Shown piece after piece: positions 1 through 10,902 of a DNA stretch of 64,000 bases. The notes beneath the pieces were generated by a model that had not been told where the DNA came from, did no database searches, and saw nothing but the letters and a program-made list of their open reading frames with translations. Numbering within the stretch: the stretch's first letter is position 1; each line of letters begins with the position of its first letter. The position numbers and the translations under genes were made by a program. The stretch is from Filosporella fistucella (taxonomy: Eukaryota; Ascomycota; Leotiomycetes; Helotiales): positions 930,001 to 994,000 of the forward strand of contig JAQJZZ010000017.1 in NCBI GenBank assembly GCA_030077755.1, given 5' to 3'.

Positions 1-265
1 TTTGCCCCGCTTGTCATGACAGCCTGTTTCGACTTTTGTTCAGATTCTATTATAACACATCAAAAATGGTGAAGATACGACAGCAGAACGGAAATATTTC
101 AATATAAGTTCTCAACTATCAAGTCACTGAAAGAGAAGATGGGATCGTAAGTAATATATAGCTCATTAAATTGCTCTCACAACTGACGGCTGTTCGAAAC
201 TATAATAACGCAGAATAGAAAATAGTTACACAACATCTTCAAATTAATCGCCGTACTTTCAAATC

Positions 266-1381
266 TTACTTGCATAGTCCTGCGGGGAAAGATGTTACGC
301 AGACATTGTTCTTCTTCACTACATTGCCCGCACCCGCAGAGTCATTCTCAATATCAATATCTTCAGGATCGACCGGATCCGACACAGTGTTGATAGTATT
401 CTTCTCAATCACATTGCCTGTCGCAATGGCTCCATCCTGATCCAAAATCCAGATGCCAAATCGATGCATATCCTCGATTTTGTTGTTCTTCACCACAGCG
501 TTGCGCGCCCCCATCACACCAATGCCGAAGCTGAATTGGTAGCCTGGAGCATTGCCAAAGATGGGATTGTCTTTGCAATTGGGACCGACATGGGCGATAT
601 CGTTGTCATGCACCTTGGCGCCATCGATGTTGGGGTCGATGAAGGCTCCAATGCAAGTGTTGCGAACCTTATTCTCGTATACATTCATGCCATTCGTTTG
701 AACGCACAAACCAAGCCAGTATCCATCGATTTCATTGTTGTGTACCTTTGGGGGGTTCTTGTCATCCATGCAGATAGCTATCAAGCGAAGGAATGGATTG
801 GGAAGCTGAACAGAGACCACCGAGTTATGCTTGAAGACGGTATCGACTGAGCCCACTGCGAGTAAGCCGTACCAAAGATGATCGATGACAGTGTTTCCAG
901 AGATGGTTGTATCACGAGCACCAACAACGGCGATACCAATCCCAGAGAAGTCCCTAACAGTGAAGCCAGTCACAGACACGCCCTTGACGCTGCTATCCAC
1001 TGACTGGAACTTTCTATGTTCTCTTCCTGGGAAATCATCAAGATGGACACCTGTGCCTGTGACGCAAATGCCTGCCTGGCTTGGGACGTCGGGGTGAGTC
1101 TTGGGTTCGGGTTGAAATTCAGGGCCGGCAAGTCCAGAACATGTATTGTTGATTGCTGTCTCTGGAGGGATAAGTGTGGCCTCATGACCAACCAGCGACA
1201 GACCCTTGGTGATTGTCAATTGCTCCTTATACACGCCCTTTTCGACAACAACTTTGTCTCCTGGGTGAGCCTTGTCTATGGCTTGTTGAATCGTCAATGG
1301 GCCATTCTCTGTGACCTTGATGGTGTATGCGGAACTGAAGCCGATGAGAGCAGCACAAGCTGTTGCCGCCGAAACTCTCAT
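266..1381 (-). CDS. Secreted right-handed beta-helix (NosD/PbH1-type) protein
   Basis: This single-exon gene encodes 371 aa. Residues 1-18 look like a signal peptide, so the product is probably secreted. The body shows the repeating pattern of a right-handed parallel beta-helix: runs of short strands with N-rich turns such as ISGNTVID, FKHNSVVS, VYENKVRN, VHDNDIAH and VKNNKIED, roughly 22-30 residues apart. The opening segment (TIQQAIDKAHPGDKVVVEKG) is the usual start of NosD/pectin-lyase-like helices. Several Cys (NNTCSG, RNTCIG, NVCVTS) could form disulfides. Family members bind or cleave polysaccharides, but no polysaccharide-lyase active site can be assigned from sequence alone. The ATG at 1381 is the first in frame and puts the signal peptide at the N-terminus. 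The gene stands alone, tail to the window edge. The fold is confident; substrate and activity are unknown. Confidence 0.85.
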   Translation of the reverse strand: MRVSAATACAALIGFSSAYTIKVTENGPLTIQQAIDKAHPGDKVVVEKGVYKEQLTITKGLSLVGHEATLIPPETAINNTCSGLAGPEFQPEPKTHPDVPSQAGICVTGTGVHLDDFPGREHRKFQSVDSSVKGVSVTGFTVRDFSGIGIAVVGARDTTISGNTVIDHLWYGLLAVGSVDTVFKHNSVVSVQLPNPFLRLIAICMDDKNPPKVHNNEIDGYWLGLCVQTNGMNVYENKVRNTCIGAFIDPNIDGAKVHDNDIAHVGPNCKDNPIFGNAPGYQFSFGIGVMGARNAVVKNNKIEDMHRFGIWILDQDGAIATGNVIEKNTINTVSDPVDPEDIDIENDSAGAGNVVKKNNVCVTSFPAGLCK

Positions 1382-2717
1382 TTTGTGATAGATCGGACGT
1401 AATTAGGGAGAAATTAATGATGTTCTGTGTAGAAGAACAGTTGAGATGATAAAAGGGGATCGCAATTGAAAACAGGCAGATGAGAAAGAAAGGGCAAGCA
1501 TTTTATAAAATTACCCGTCAAGGTATCTTCCACACAACTTGATGCCCAGATGTCCCTTGCCGTCCTTCCCAATCTAAGGAATGCAACTGCCAGTTTGTGG
1601 AAGTGGTGGTGCTCAAACAGCACCATTCAGCTTCGCAGCCACGAAGTTGGGACAATATCGCTATGGCAATTATCCAAAGAAATAACGAAATCGCAGCCAC
1701 AGGACCTCCCGTCTTTTATCGAAAGGCAAAACCCGAGGTACGGATCGCTGCAAGCTTGCTGTAGGGCGTCGGAGTTACAGAATTCGGGCAAGCGAGACAT
1801 TTTCAGGCTGTTTGATTGGGTGTGTGGCACTGCAGCGATGTTCAGCCCTGAAAGCTTATGCTTAATATGATGAAATTTCTCCGCAGCTGAGTTGTCTTTT
1901 TGAGGCTTCTTTTTGCGACCCGAATAGCAATGTCGCTCGTGAAGGGATCTGGACAAAATGCTCAATGCTGAAATCGGTCCACAATTTGCAAATCGTGACT
2001 AACAGCAAAGTTTTCAAGAGGACTTCTAGTTCTCTCATTTCAGCTTTGCGACTCCTCAGAAATAGTGCAGAACACGTGAGAGAGAAGGGGAGAGTTATGG
2101 GGTAAATCAGACTGTCGAAATGTCAGCAATGTCAATCATAAGTTGTACTTGAGCGAACAGAGGAGATGTACTTGTGGAAATTGTTGTTGTCATAGTCAGA
2201 AAACCTTGATTTGAGTGTCCGCGTGCCAAGCTGCGCTATCACAACGCATGATATTAAAAGCTGACTATTAGAAAAACAAACATGAGCAGAGCTTTCTACC
2301 AAGCATTTAATGAAGGGATGGATATGATTAATTAAGAATTCGAAAGTCGCGCAGATATGAAAACAAAAGACCCAAACAAGGGAAGTATAGCAGTCCTAAA
2401 AAGGCGCTGACCTCCAGCTCCCCGGCTAGATTGCTGCTCCGATTCCGAAACATATGTCTCCGACTTGAACAGCTCACGTCCCTCATTTTCTCCATCATCA
2501 GCCTTGCCTTGTCTGTCCTCTCTAGAACATGATGCTCTTGGTGAAAAGAATGGAGAACAACTAATTCGACGGCTGAATTATTCCCCGCCGTACGAAAGAC
2601 ACCTATGTCTCCGAAAAGGAATAACTAGGTCACGCACCTCCACCACCAGCCAACTTTCCATTCAGCCAATCTCACTTGAAACACCCTACCCTCATCCATT
2701 TTATTTCTTCTTCCGAT
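1382..2717. other. Intergenic, divergent promoters
   Basis: No supportable gene. Short open frames on both strands lack ATG starts, family motifs or plausible splicing. The stretch must hold the promoters of the beta-helix gene (-) and the MDR gene (+). Confidence 0.5.
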
Positions 2718-4096
2718 ATGACAACTCCCACTATCCCGTCTACGACGCGCACACTTTGCGTACCCAGATTTGGACCTCCTTCCACGTGGGAAATCTTGGA
2801 CCTGCCGACGCCAAAGCTCACGCAGGATGATGAGGTATTGATAAGAGTCCATGCGGCCAGCCTCAATCCAACAGACATTGGCGGTGCTCAGGGACGATAT
2901 GCGCCCGCTTTTCACGTTCCGTATGTTATTCCCTTGCCGAGCAAGTGTAACATGGCTTCGAGCGGTTGCTCACGAAATATAGACTCCCGTATAAGATTGG
3001 CTTTGATCTTGCTGGTGTAGTAGCGAGTGTTGGGAGTGCAGTAACAAGAGTAAAAGTTGGAGATGAAGTGTTTTGTTGCACGGCGTTCATGGATAGAGGT
3101 TTGATTTTCTCAGTGCTCACGTGCTGCTGTTCCTGCCAGCAATAGTCGACTGAAAATGCTTAGGGAAATTCGGGGCAGGCTCTGTAGCAGAGTACGCCGT
3201 CACCCCTGAACATGTTGTCAGACCTAAGCCTAAGAATTGCAATTTTGCGCAGGCAGCATCTATACCGCTTGTGGCGCTTACGGCACTGCAAATGTTTGAT
3301 AAAGTAGTTGGAGGTGTCGAGGGAAAGAAAGTCCTGGTTCCTGGTGGATGTGAGTGTCCTTGAGAAGGGGTTGAAATGAATAAGGTAGTGCTAACATTGA
3401 TGAGTGGGTGGGGTGGGATCGATACTTGCACAGATGGCGAAAACAGTGTTCAAAGCAGAGAAAGTCATTACTACGGTGTCTACCGCGAAGGTAGCAATGG
3501 TTGATAAGTATCTTGGGGAGAGGGTCGTAGACGAGAGTATGTTTTCCATCGTTTGATCTGAAACATCAGGAAATTCATCTCATCTGCAGTAATCGATTAC
3601 ACCAAGACTTCTACCACGGAAGCGATTCCACTGCATTCTTTGGATGTGGTCATGGACTCGGTTGGTGCTTCGCGTGCATCAGTAAGTCTGTTAATGTATT
3701 AATTTTTTGGGATACTGATCAAGTGCACAGATCCCTCTCTTGAAGCCCTCCGGTACAATAATCACTTGCGTCGCTCTTCCTGCTCCATCAGGCCGCGCTC
3801 TGAAGAACATTTCGACCACTGTCCCAACTTACGTTGCGACAATACTCAATATCATCCACTTTCTCGTCACTCTCTACTTTCAGATGCATGGCGTCAAGTA
3901 TGACAGCGTCCTTCAGAAATCCAATGGAGATGATCTAGAGAAAATTCGAGGGTGGGTGGAAGAAGGCAAGATCCGACCAGTCGTGGGGAAAGTCGTGAAC
4001 TTCTCGGACTTGGCAGGTATCAAGGATGAAAGTGGGAGAATAGCCGCTAAGAAAGGAGGGGTTGGGAAGGTTGTTATTAGCATCATTTCGGACTGA
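2718..4096 (+). CDS. MDR-superfamily zinc-free quinone oxidoreductase-like protein
   Basis: Six exons (2718-2920, 2983-3098, 3164-3349, 3405-3536, 3590-3681, 3731-4096) join in frame to 364 aa. The N-terminal GroES-like domain reads LIRVHAASLNPTDI and IGFDLAGVVASVG. The Rossmann half has the nucleotide motif GGLGGVGS, which only appears when intron 3 is spliced at 3404, so that acceptor is well supported. No zinc-binding Cys/His set is visible, which points to the quinone reductase/RTN4IP1-like branch that uses NADPH to reduce quinones or enones. The last exon has a hydrophobic stretch (VATILNIIHFLVTLYF) before the usual C-terminal dimer segment ending in KVVISIISD. The start ATG at 2718 is preferred over an upstream in-frame ATG because it gives the normal N-terminal length. 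Exact substrate unknown. Confidence 0.87.
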
Positions 4097-4351
4097 AACA
4101 TCTTTGGAGTGACTTTCCATGAATAGGGCCGAATCTATAGAGTACGTATTTATCCCCTTTGCACTGTCATTTTGTCTTCCCACATAAAGCATAGCGTGCC
4201 AAATTAGCGTAGGCTCAAATTCAAGGACGCAAGAGTTGATTTTGAAGAGTCTATACCAAACTAATAAAAAAGATTATGTTCCAAGCACTTCTCTTACATA
4301 ACATTACAGCTCAACTGCAAATATGGTACCGCAACCGCACCTGGCAATCAA

Positions 4352-5837
4352 CTAAGATAGCTCTCGGTCGCCTTCCATGTACTCCCGAAAGGTTCGATCT
4401 CTGACTTTGTCATCATTAACGATCGACAACCATCTTGCCACATGCTTTTCACATTCTGTTTGTTCTTTCGTTTTGTGTGTGAGATAAGTACGAACATGCT
4501 CCTCGAAATCTAGTGATGGCGTAGTGTAACAGCGTGCAATGAAATTGGCAACGATTCTCATCTGAATAATATGTGGCTGAGCCCCTAGGCCGCCTGCGTG
4601 GTAGCCTCTACTGAAGGCATCAACATCGGTTGGTGGGAATCCAAACTTGATGGCCTGCGCAAGTCGAGCTTCGTAAATTTCTTTTTTGTTTCTCACAGGT
4701 CGCCACCAGATATCCACGCCTGTTAGTCCTACCATTGTACCCAAGCCGCCGTACTCCTTCTTACCATGTCTATCGCATGGCATGTCTTCCATGTTGCAGA
4801 GACACTGGTCAAACATGGGAAGGATCACATCACGAACATCTTCGTCCCAAGTCATCATTTCTATCGAAGTTAGCAAAATGGTGATCTCTCGATCTTGGGT
4901 CAATTCTGAGGCTCAACTTACTAGCCGATTCGTCTAAAATAAATTCCTCTCCATTTCCAATGAACATTGCGACTTCTCGAGCCTTCCTATCTATCATCGC
5001 TTTCACAAAATAATCTCGATGAACGAAAAACGAGCAGAGCAAAGTATTAGGTCCCACATGATCCCACGCTCGGGGGTGATTCACCACTTTACACCCGTGG
5101 TTTTCGAAAAAATCCTTGCCTTCAGCAGTCATTGCCGGATCTTGAACATAAATATTGTCTAAAATTTCGGGACAAGAAGTTGCCAATTGAGAAATAACCT
5201 GCAAGAGAACGACAGTTTGATGCACGTCTTCTAGGCTACCACCACGTATGCCGAGACAGACTACCTTGGAGATAGGTTTCTTCTTTCGATCTCTGATGAT
5301 GGCATCAACTATTTCTGCTAGCTTTGCTGGATAGGGAGATTTCAGCCATATTCTTTTGAAGCTTAGAATCAGTCGATCGAATGCTCCGAGGTTGTTCTTC
5401 CTGATGACCTCGGGAAGTGTGTCGATGGGAACCTTGGATTCCAAGAACGTGTAGAAGGGAGATCGAAATCCTTCCTGAAATGCGTATTGTATATCAGCCG
5501 CATCTGGCCTTGTATATGTTACCGAGCCCGCCAACTCATCTTCGGGATTGCGTTTGAGGGCGTTGCTGTTGACGGGGTTGCTATTGACGGGATTGCTATT
5601 GACAGGATTGCTGTTCACTGCAATTTTTTCCTCGGCAATTGGCTCAGAGTTAGCTTCGGGTTCCTTGTTGTTAATTTCAATTTTTTCTGAGGCATTCGGT
5701 TCCTCATCCGGCTTTTTAGATCTTGCTCCAGGATACGTGGTGACTACCCATCGCACTCCCTGGAAGCAAAGGAAAGTAACTATGATTTCTGGTAGGGTAA
5801 TCATTTTCGGGTTGTGTGGTACTTCTGCTTCTATCAT
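4352..5837 (-). CDS. SRR1-domain protein (Ber1/SRR1 family)
   Basis: Two exons (5837-4922, 4860-4352), intron 4861-4921 with GTAAGT donor, give 474 aa. The core (VVCLGIRGGSLEDVHQT, then IYVQDPAMTAEGKDFF, GCKVVNHPRAWDHV and TLLCSFFVHRDYF) is the SRR1 domain. Yeast Ber1 and plant SRR1 belong here; they are linked to microtubule/heme-related and clock-related phenotypes, and the biochemical activity is not settled. The fungal version here has an extra N-terminal region: a hydrophobic segment (residues ~13-30, IIVTFLCFQGVRWVVTTY) that may act as a membrane anchor, a Glu/Asn-rich linker, and a short VNSNP repeat. The C-terminal exon (AFSRGYHAGGLGAQPH) has no assigned fold. The ATG at 5837 is the first in frame; an upstream GTG is ignored. 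Family call is good, function open. Confidence 0.82.
5562..5621. repeat. Four 15-bp tandem repeats inside the SRR1-like gene
   Basis: Four near-identical 15-mers in the first exon encode VNSNP-type pentapeptides on the minus strand. Copies differ by one to a few bases, the last one most. The unit is a multiple of three, so copy-number change would not break the frame. Confidence 0.9.
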
Positions 5838-6792
5838 TGATGATGACACTATATTCGTGTAATTAAGGCCAATACCTTCTTGAAGGAAATGGGTCCTATC
5901 AACAAAGGTTTGCTGAATGCATCAAAATCTACCCTGGCATTGTCTCGAGGAACAAAGAGTGCCCAACAGAGGTCTGAAATCATTTGAACATGGAAGTTTA
6001 GTGAAGTAAGTTACTCTAAGTGTACTTGACTAGCCCATGGTTTCAAGAGAGAAATATGTTGCTATTCGCGGGTAATTTGTCCCGTACACAGCTGCACTGG
6101 GCAGTGGTTGAAAGAGTGTAAGCTCGACTCTTGGCACTCTGATTCGTAGCCAGTGGTAAAAGCCTTTGCTTAGTAGATCACCATTGTCAAATCTTTTCTG
6201 ACACGCCTTTTTGTATCAATACTCATCGTACAGGCAAGCAATTCTTTGAGGTTCCAGGTTTACATCTGTCCTGAGCGGGCACGTGACCAAAGTGCCCCTC
6301 CAATGTCACGTTACCCCGCACTTGCATTCTTGAAATCTGTAACGATCCCAACCCGACTTGGTGCTTTGTGAGAGAGTAGCAAAGCATGGAGGTATTATCG
6401 CGATTTGTATATACCTAATTTCAGCTAAGTCAGATCCTTAGATTTCGCGGGTCTAAAAGGTTTCCTCGGTGGCAGATCTAGGGGTCCAATTTTTCAAGAA
6501 AAACACATTCGAGTGAACATCTCCTTCTACAACCAGAATATATACATCTCTGAGAATTACAATAGAAGAAGATGGGATAGAAACATGCGATTAGGGAAGA
6601 ATTTCTAGTTCCTCAATTCAAATCCGGGATAGTAACTAGGGTTGTACGCCTGCCTCTCAAAATGGGCTTGTGCATGTGGCTGTCGGCGCTTACATCTGAA
6701 GCGCAAGGGTTCAATATTTTCGTGCTTTAACATCAACTTTCGTTCTGCTTTTGATCCACATCGCTACGTGCAAAGTTGCATTTGAATCTCCA
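5838..6792. other. Intergenic, divergent promoters
   Basis: No gene seen. Lies between the SRR1-like gene (-) and the HET gene (+). Nothing conserved recognised. Confidence 0.5.
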
Positions 6793-8837
6793 ATGTCTCA
6801 GCCCTCCCTCAAATACCAATATTCTAGCTTACCGGATGACAACACTTCGATTCGACTGCTTACCCTTCTTCGTGGGCCGTTTTCTGCAGCAGTGTGTGTT
6901 CTTCTTCACGACACGAAGTTAGAAGATGGAAGCACACATCAATTCGAGGCTCTTTCATATACCTGGGGCTCCACCGATCATCCTGAGAAAGTCATTGTGA
7001 AGACACCGGATAGGGGCGACTTTGTTTTACCAGTGACCCAAAATCTGTCCGAGGCTTTGCAGCATCTTCGATATGAGCACAGCGATCGAATTCTCTGGAT
7101 AGATGCCATATGCATCAATCAGTACGTCTAATTTTGCCTTGTATATGTCTCACCCTTTCAAGTCTATACTAATCTGTCTTTAGAGCGGACTTAGTGGAGC
7201 GCAGCAAACAGGTCAAACACATGGTTGCTATCTATTCAGGTGCTCGTCAGGTAATAGTCTGGCTGGGACCCGAGGCAGATGACAGCTCTCTAGCACTTCA
7301 GACACTTGAAATGCTTAGCACCAAGATTGAGGTTGACTTTAACACCCAACTTGTGAAAAGTGCAGGCGGTGATCCTTCCGAGAAACACTGGGGAGATAGT
7401 CATGTTGAGCTGCCATTCTCAGAAAAGCAATGGATGTCGATTTGCGCAATAATCTTTCGATCTTGGTTTGGAAGACTCTGGATTTGGCAGGAAGTTCGCC
7501 TTGCGCAAAATGCAATCCTTACATGTGGCTATCATCATATTTCATGGGAGGCATTCAGAAAGTCTTTGATATGCCTCAGCGAGAAACATTTTCCACCCTA
7601 CCTTTTGAAATATGGATATTATAAACGCAGAACGTTGCTGTTCAATTTATGCGATCAAAGAACATTGTATTTCAGAGATACCATCCAGCAAACTCGAGAA
7701 TCTATATGTACGGATCCTAGAGATCGCATTCATGCCCTGCAAGCAATAATTCTCGATTGCAATCCTCAATTCCAGGCAGATTATACAAAGACAGTTCCAG
7801 AGACATATCGAGACTTCTTCGTCGAAGAACTTCGAAGGACACAGCGAATCGCATTGTTGGGAGATTGTGAAGCTCACACGAGGGAGTATGAAATGCCCTC
7901 ATGGGTTCCTGACTTCTCAAAGCCGAAACAGAGTGTCGTTGTGTCTCTGTATGCACATGCAAATACAACGGCACATGTCGTATCGTTGGGAGAAAAGAGG
8001 ATGACTGTCACAGGCATATTCTTGACGACTGTCAAAAATGTCGCACCTAGCAACATCCTGACTGATTCGTACGAAGAGCTTATCGCACTCAATATAAAAA
8101 AAATGGTACAAAGCCTCAACCAGCCCCAAATTTGGACGAGTTCAAAGAATTCCGAGCTTTTGTGTAGTACAATATGTGCCGGGGAGTTCGCGAATAGTTA
8201 TTACCCTGCATATGAATATCTCTCACGACTTCAAGAATGTGTGGAAGCTCTACTGGCTCTACTTGAACTCAAAGATGGTGATCAAGACGACTTATTCCGA
8301 ACGAAGCCAGTTCGGTATTTGTTTGATCGCTCTAGGCAATATCTTACAGGTCGAGCTCTAATTGAACTTGGGACGCCTTCTGGGGATGGAGTTCCTTGTC
8401 TGGGACTCGGCCCATCATGTGCCGAGAAAGATGACATTGTTGCCGTGCTGCTTGGATGCGACGCACCCATGGTTCTGCGAAAGGCCGCCAACGAAACATA
8501 TATAGTGGTAGGAGAAGCTTACATCCACGGTGGCGTCACAAATGGCGAATCGCTCCTTGGACCTCTCCATCAAGATATTGAGTTTGTCGTAATGTTAGAT
8601 GAGACAGCGAACACTTATCCAGCATTTCTCAACCGAGGAACTGCTACGATCACTGCGGAAGACCCAAGATTGAGCTCAATACCTTTACCGCCTGGGTGGA
8701 ACAAAGAACTTGATAAGATTGGCAGGCCGTGGTTTTTTCGTGATGGCAGCCTTGAACGCACCAGGTCTGATCCAAGAGCAAGCAAAGAGTCTTTACTTTC
8801 TCGAGGCGTGGATTTGAGGACCTTCACGCTTGAGTGA
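6793..8837 (+). CDS. HET-domain protein with C-terminal WW-like tail
   Basis: Two exons (6793-7121, 7184-8837) join at INQ|AD to 660 aa. The HET domain occupies about residues 45-200: FEALSYTWG, ILWIDAICINQADLVERSKQV, IYSGARQVIVWLG, then WFGRLWIWQEV. HET proteins trigger cell death when unlike hyphae fuse or act in innate-type responses; some are only regulators. A second conserved block (SREICTDPRDRIHAL-like, near residue 280) is typical of the fungal family. The last 50 residues read PLPPGWNKELDKIGRPWFF, then TRSDPR, closely matching a WW domain (first Trp at 615), but the second signature Trp is replaced. The true ATG is 6793; an upstream TTG is not a likely start. Ligand or partner unknown; the HET call is firm. 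Confidence 0.9.
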
Positions 8838-9741
8838 TGCTCAACTACCCCTAGATTGCGGCATCAAGCCACAACGTGAGATTTGTTTCGCTTGCATTAC
8901 TATTTTTGATTGCCACTGACAGCTTCGGAAGCAGTAACATATTTAGTCGTTGCCTTTTCTTTTCCAGAGAGACTAGAGGCATTGTGATAGGCATAACGAG
9001 GAGATTCTATGCCATTCAGAGCATGTCTCAAGGATGACGTCGAAAATAAAACTCTGATGAGGTTCAAAATCAGATTGAACATGGCCGATTATAAGGCGTA
9101 TGTATGCCTGGCTTCTCCTCAAATTCGGTGTGATAGAAAGACTCGGCATCGCAGATCTATTTTGCAACAAAGTGTCTCTTGGAATAACTAGACTTATAAA
9201 CAAGGCACAGAAATTTACTTTTCAGCTGAGTCAACATCTGAACTCTTCATCATTCGTAAAAAAAACACAGTTTATGTTGATTGACCAGAGGTTTCCTACT
9301 TGGCAAAACCTACCTGCACATCGCCCTCCCTTGATATCTACAATTCCTGTCATGCACAACACAAACTGTGCCTTGATTGATACGATAGTATAAACAAGTC
9401 ATACCACATACTAGCTAATATGCCGACCGTCAAAACAAGAGAACTATGGCGGGCGTACGACATCATCCAGTCCGCCGACTTATCCTCACCGAAGCGTAGG
9501 TAACACCAGACCCCGGTACTTTGCCTCTCTTACACTTGCATACGATCAGACAAACCCTATCCAGCAGATTAGCTTACAAATCTTCCTTCGAAAAGCGTAT
9601 AAAACCCTTCTTCCCCTCTCGATTTTCCATCTCGCTTCTCACCCTTTCCCCTCAAAATTCTTAACCACAAGCAGACATCACTCAACAACCATATCCTCAA
9701 CACAATCCCCCTCATCTCAATACACTTGGGAATAGCCCAGC
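8838..9741. other. Intergenic; promoter of the SDR gene
   Basis: No gene seen. The last 150 bp are pyrimidine-rich with a TATAAAA box, typical of a fungal core promoter. Confidence 0.5.
9598..9604 (+). promoter_or_regulatory. Candidate TATA box for SDR gene
   Basis: TATAAAA lies 138 bp upstream of the SDR start and is followed by a C/T-rich tract, the usual fungal core-promoter layout. Start of transcription not determined. Confidence 0.45.
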
Positions 9742-10737
9742 ATGAATCAAAAAATCACATATCTCATTACAGGCTGCAATCGCGGTACTTGAAATACACC
9801 CCCTTTTCTTACCCCTATTTCTGCACGTGATCTGACTGTCACATCTAGGTATCGGCCTAGCACTTACTGCTTCTTTGCTTCTACGACCTGCTACCATTGT
9901 CGTAGGCACAATTCGCAATGCACAAACTAATACCGACGATCTCCAGCCTCTGCCAACACATGAGGAGAGTGAACTCATCATCCTTCCGCTTGATTCCTCC
10001 CTTCCCTCCACTTTTCCCACCCTCGTCGAGAACCTCACCAAACATGGTATCAAGAACATCAACACTCTTATCCTCAATTCCGGTTTAGGCTCTTCCTTCG
10101 ACTCTGCTCTCGAAACTCCGTTGTCTGCACTGGAAGAGCATTTCCAAGTCAATACTCTTGCTCCGATTCATCTCTTCCAAACACTCTATCATCTGTTCCC
10201 AGATAGACAACGAGGTGGGAAGGAAGGAAAGATGGTGCTGATAAGTAGTAGTCTAGGCAGTATTGCTGCAATGGAGGGAGGTGTGCCGTCATTGGCTTAT
10301 GGAGTTAGTAAGGCAGGAGTGAATTATTTTGTGAGGAAGGTGCATTTCGAATGTGAGGGCATTGTGGCTTTGGCTCTTCATCCTGGGTAAGTCTCTTCCT
10401 CACCTGCATTAATAAATTTTCCAATATTAGGAGGATTTGGATTTGATTAAACGGAAATCAAAAATTGAAGGAGCATGGAAAGAATACGCTGATGTGTTGT
10501 GATGTATAGATGGGTGAAAACAGCCAACGGGCAGAATTTTGCGGATGCGATTGGTGTTAAGGAGCCACCTATGAGTGTGGAGGATAGTGCTATGGGAGTG
10601 CTTGAGCAGGTTCGTGTGATTGTTTCTTCGGACTTGAGAACTCGAACAATGCTGACATGGTTCAGATTGATAATGCGACCAAAGAGACTAGTTCAGGCTG
10701 CTTCCTTTCGTACGACGGGACGACACTGCCATGGTGA
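9742..10737 (+). CDS. Short-chain dehydrogenase/reductase
   Basis: Four exons (9742-9784, 9849-10386, 10510-10609, 10666-10737) join in frame to 250 aa, the normal length of a classical SDR. The cofactor motif TGCNRGIG is split by intron 1 and only forms on splicing. The NAG motif reads NSG (ILNSGLGS), the catalytic Ser lies in VLISSSLGSIA, and the YxxxK pair is Tyr165/Lys169 (YGVSKAG). The final exon (SGCFLSYDGTTLPW) is the usual C-terminal end. It resembles the norsolorinic-acid/toxin ketoreductase-like group in databases by style, but there is no polyketide or other biosynthetic gene nearby, so a secondary-metabolite role is not supported. NAD(P)-dependent carbonyl or alcohol chemistry is likely; substrate unknown. 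Convergent with the permease downstream. Confidence 0.88.
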
Positions 10738-10902
10738 AGAATTTGAGACTGATCAAACGAATGATTGAGCTTTGTTTTTACCCTAATATCTGTTGTCTGT
10801 TCTATCTAATGCAATTCCATCTGGAAAATTTCAGCCAAAAGAGTATTTTATTTCGCAGCAAAAAATGCAACACATCGTGCAGTTTGCAAGGCATGAAAAT
10901 CT

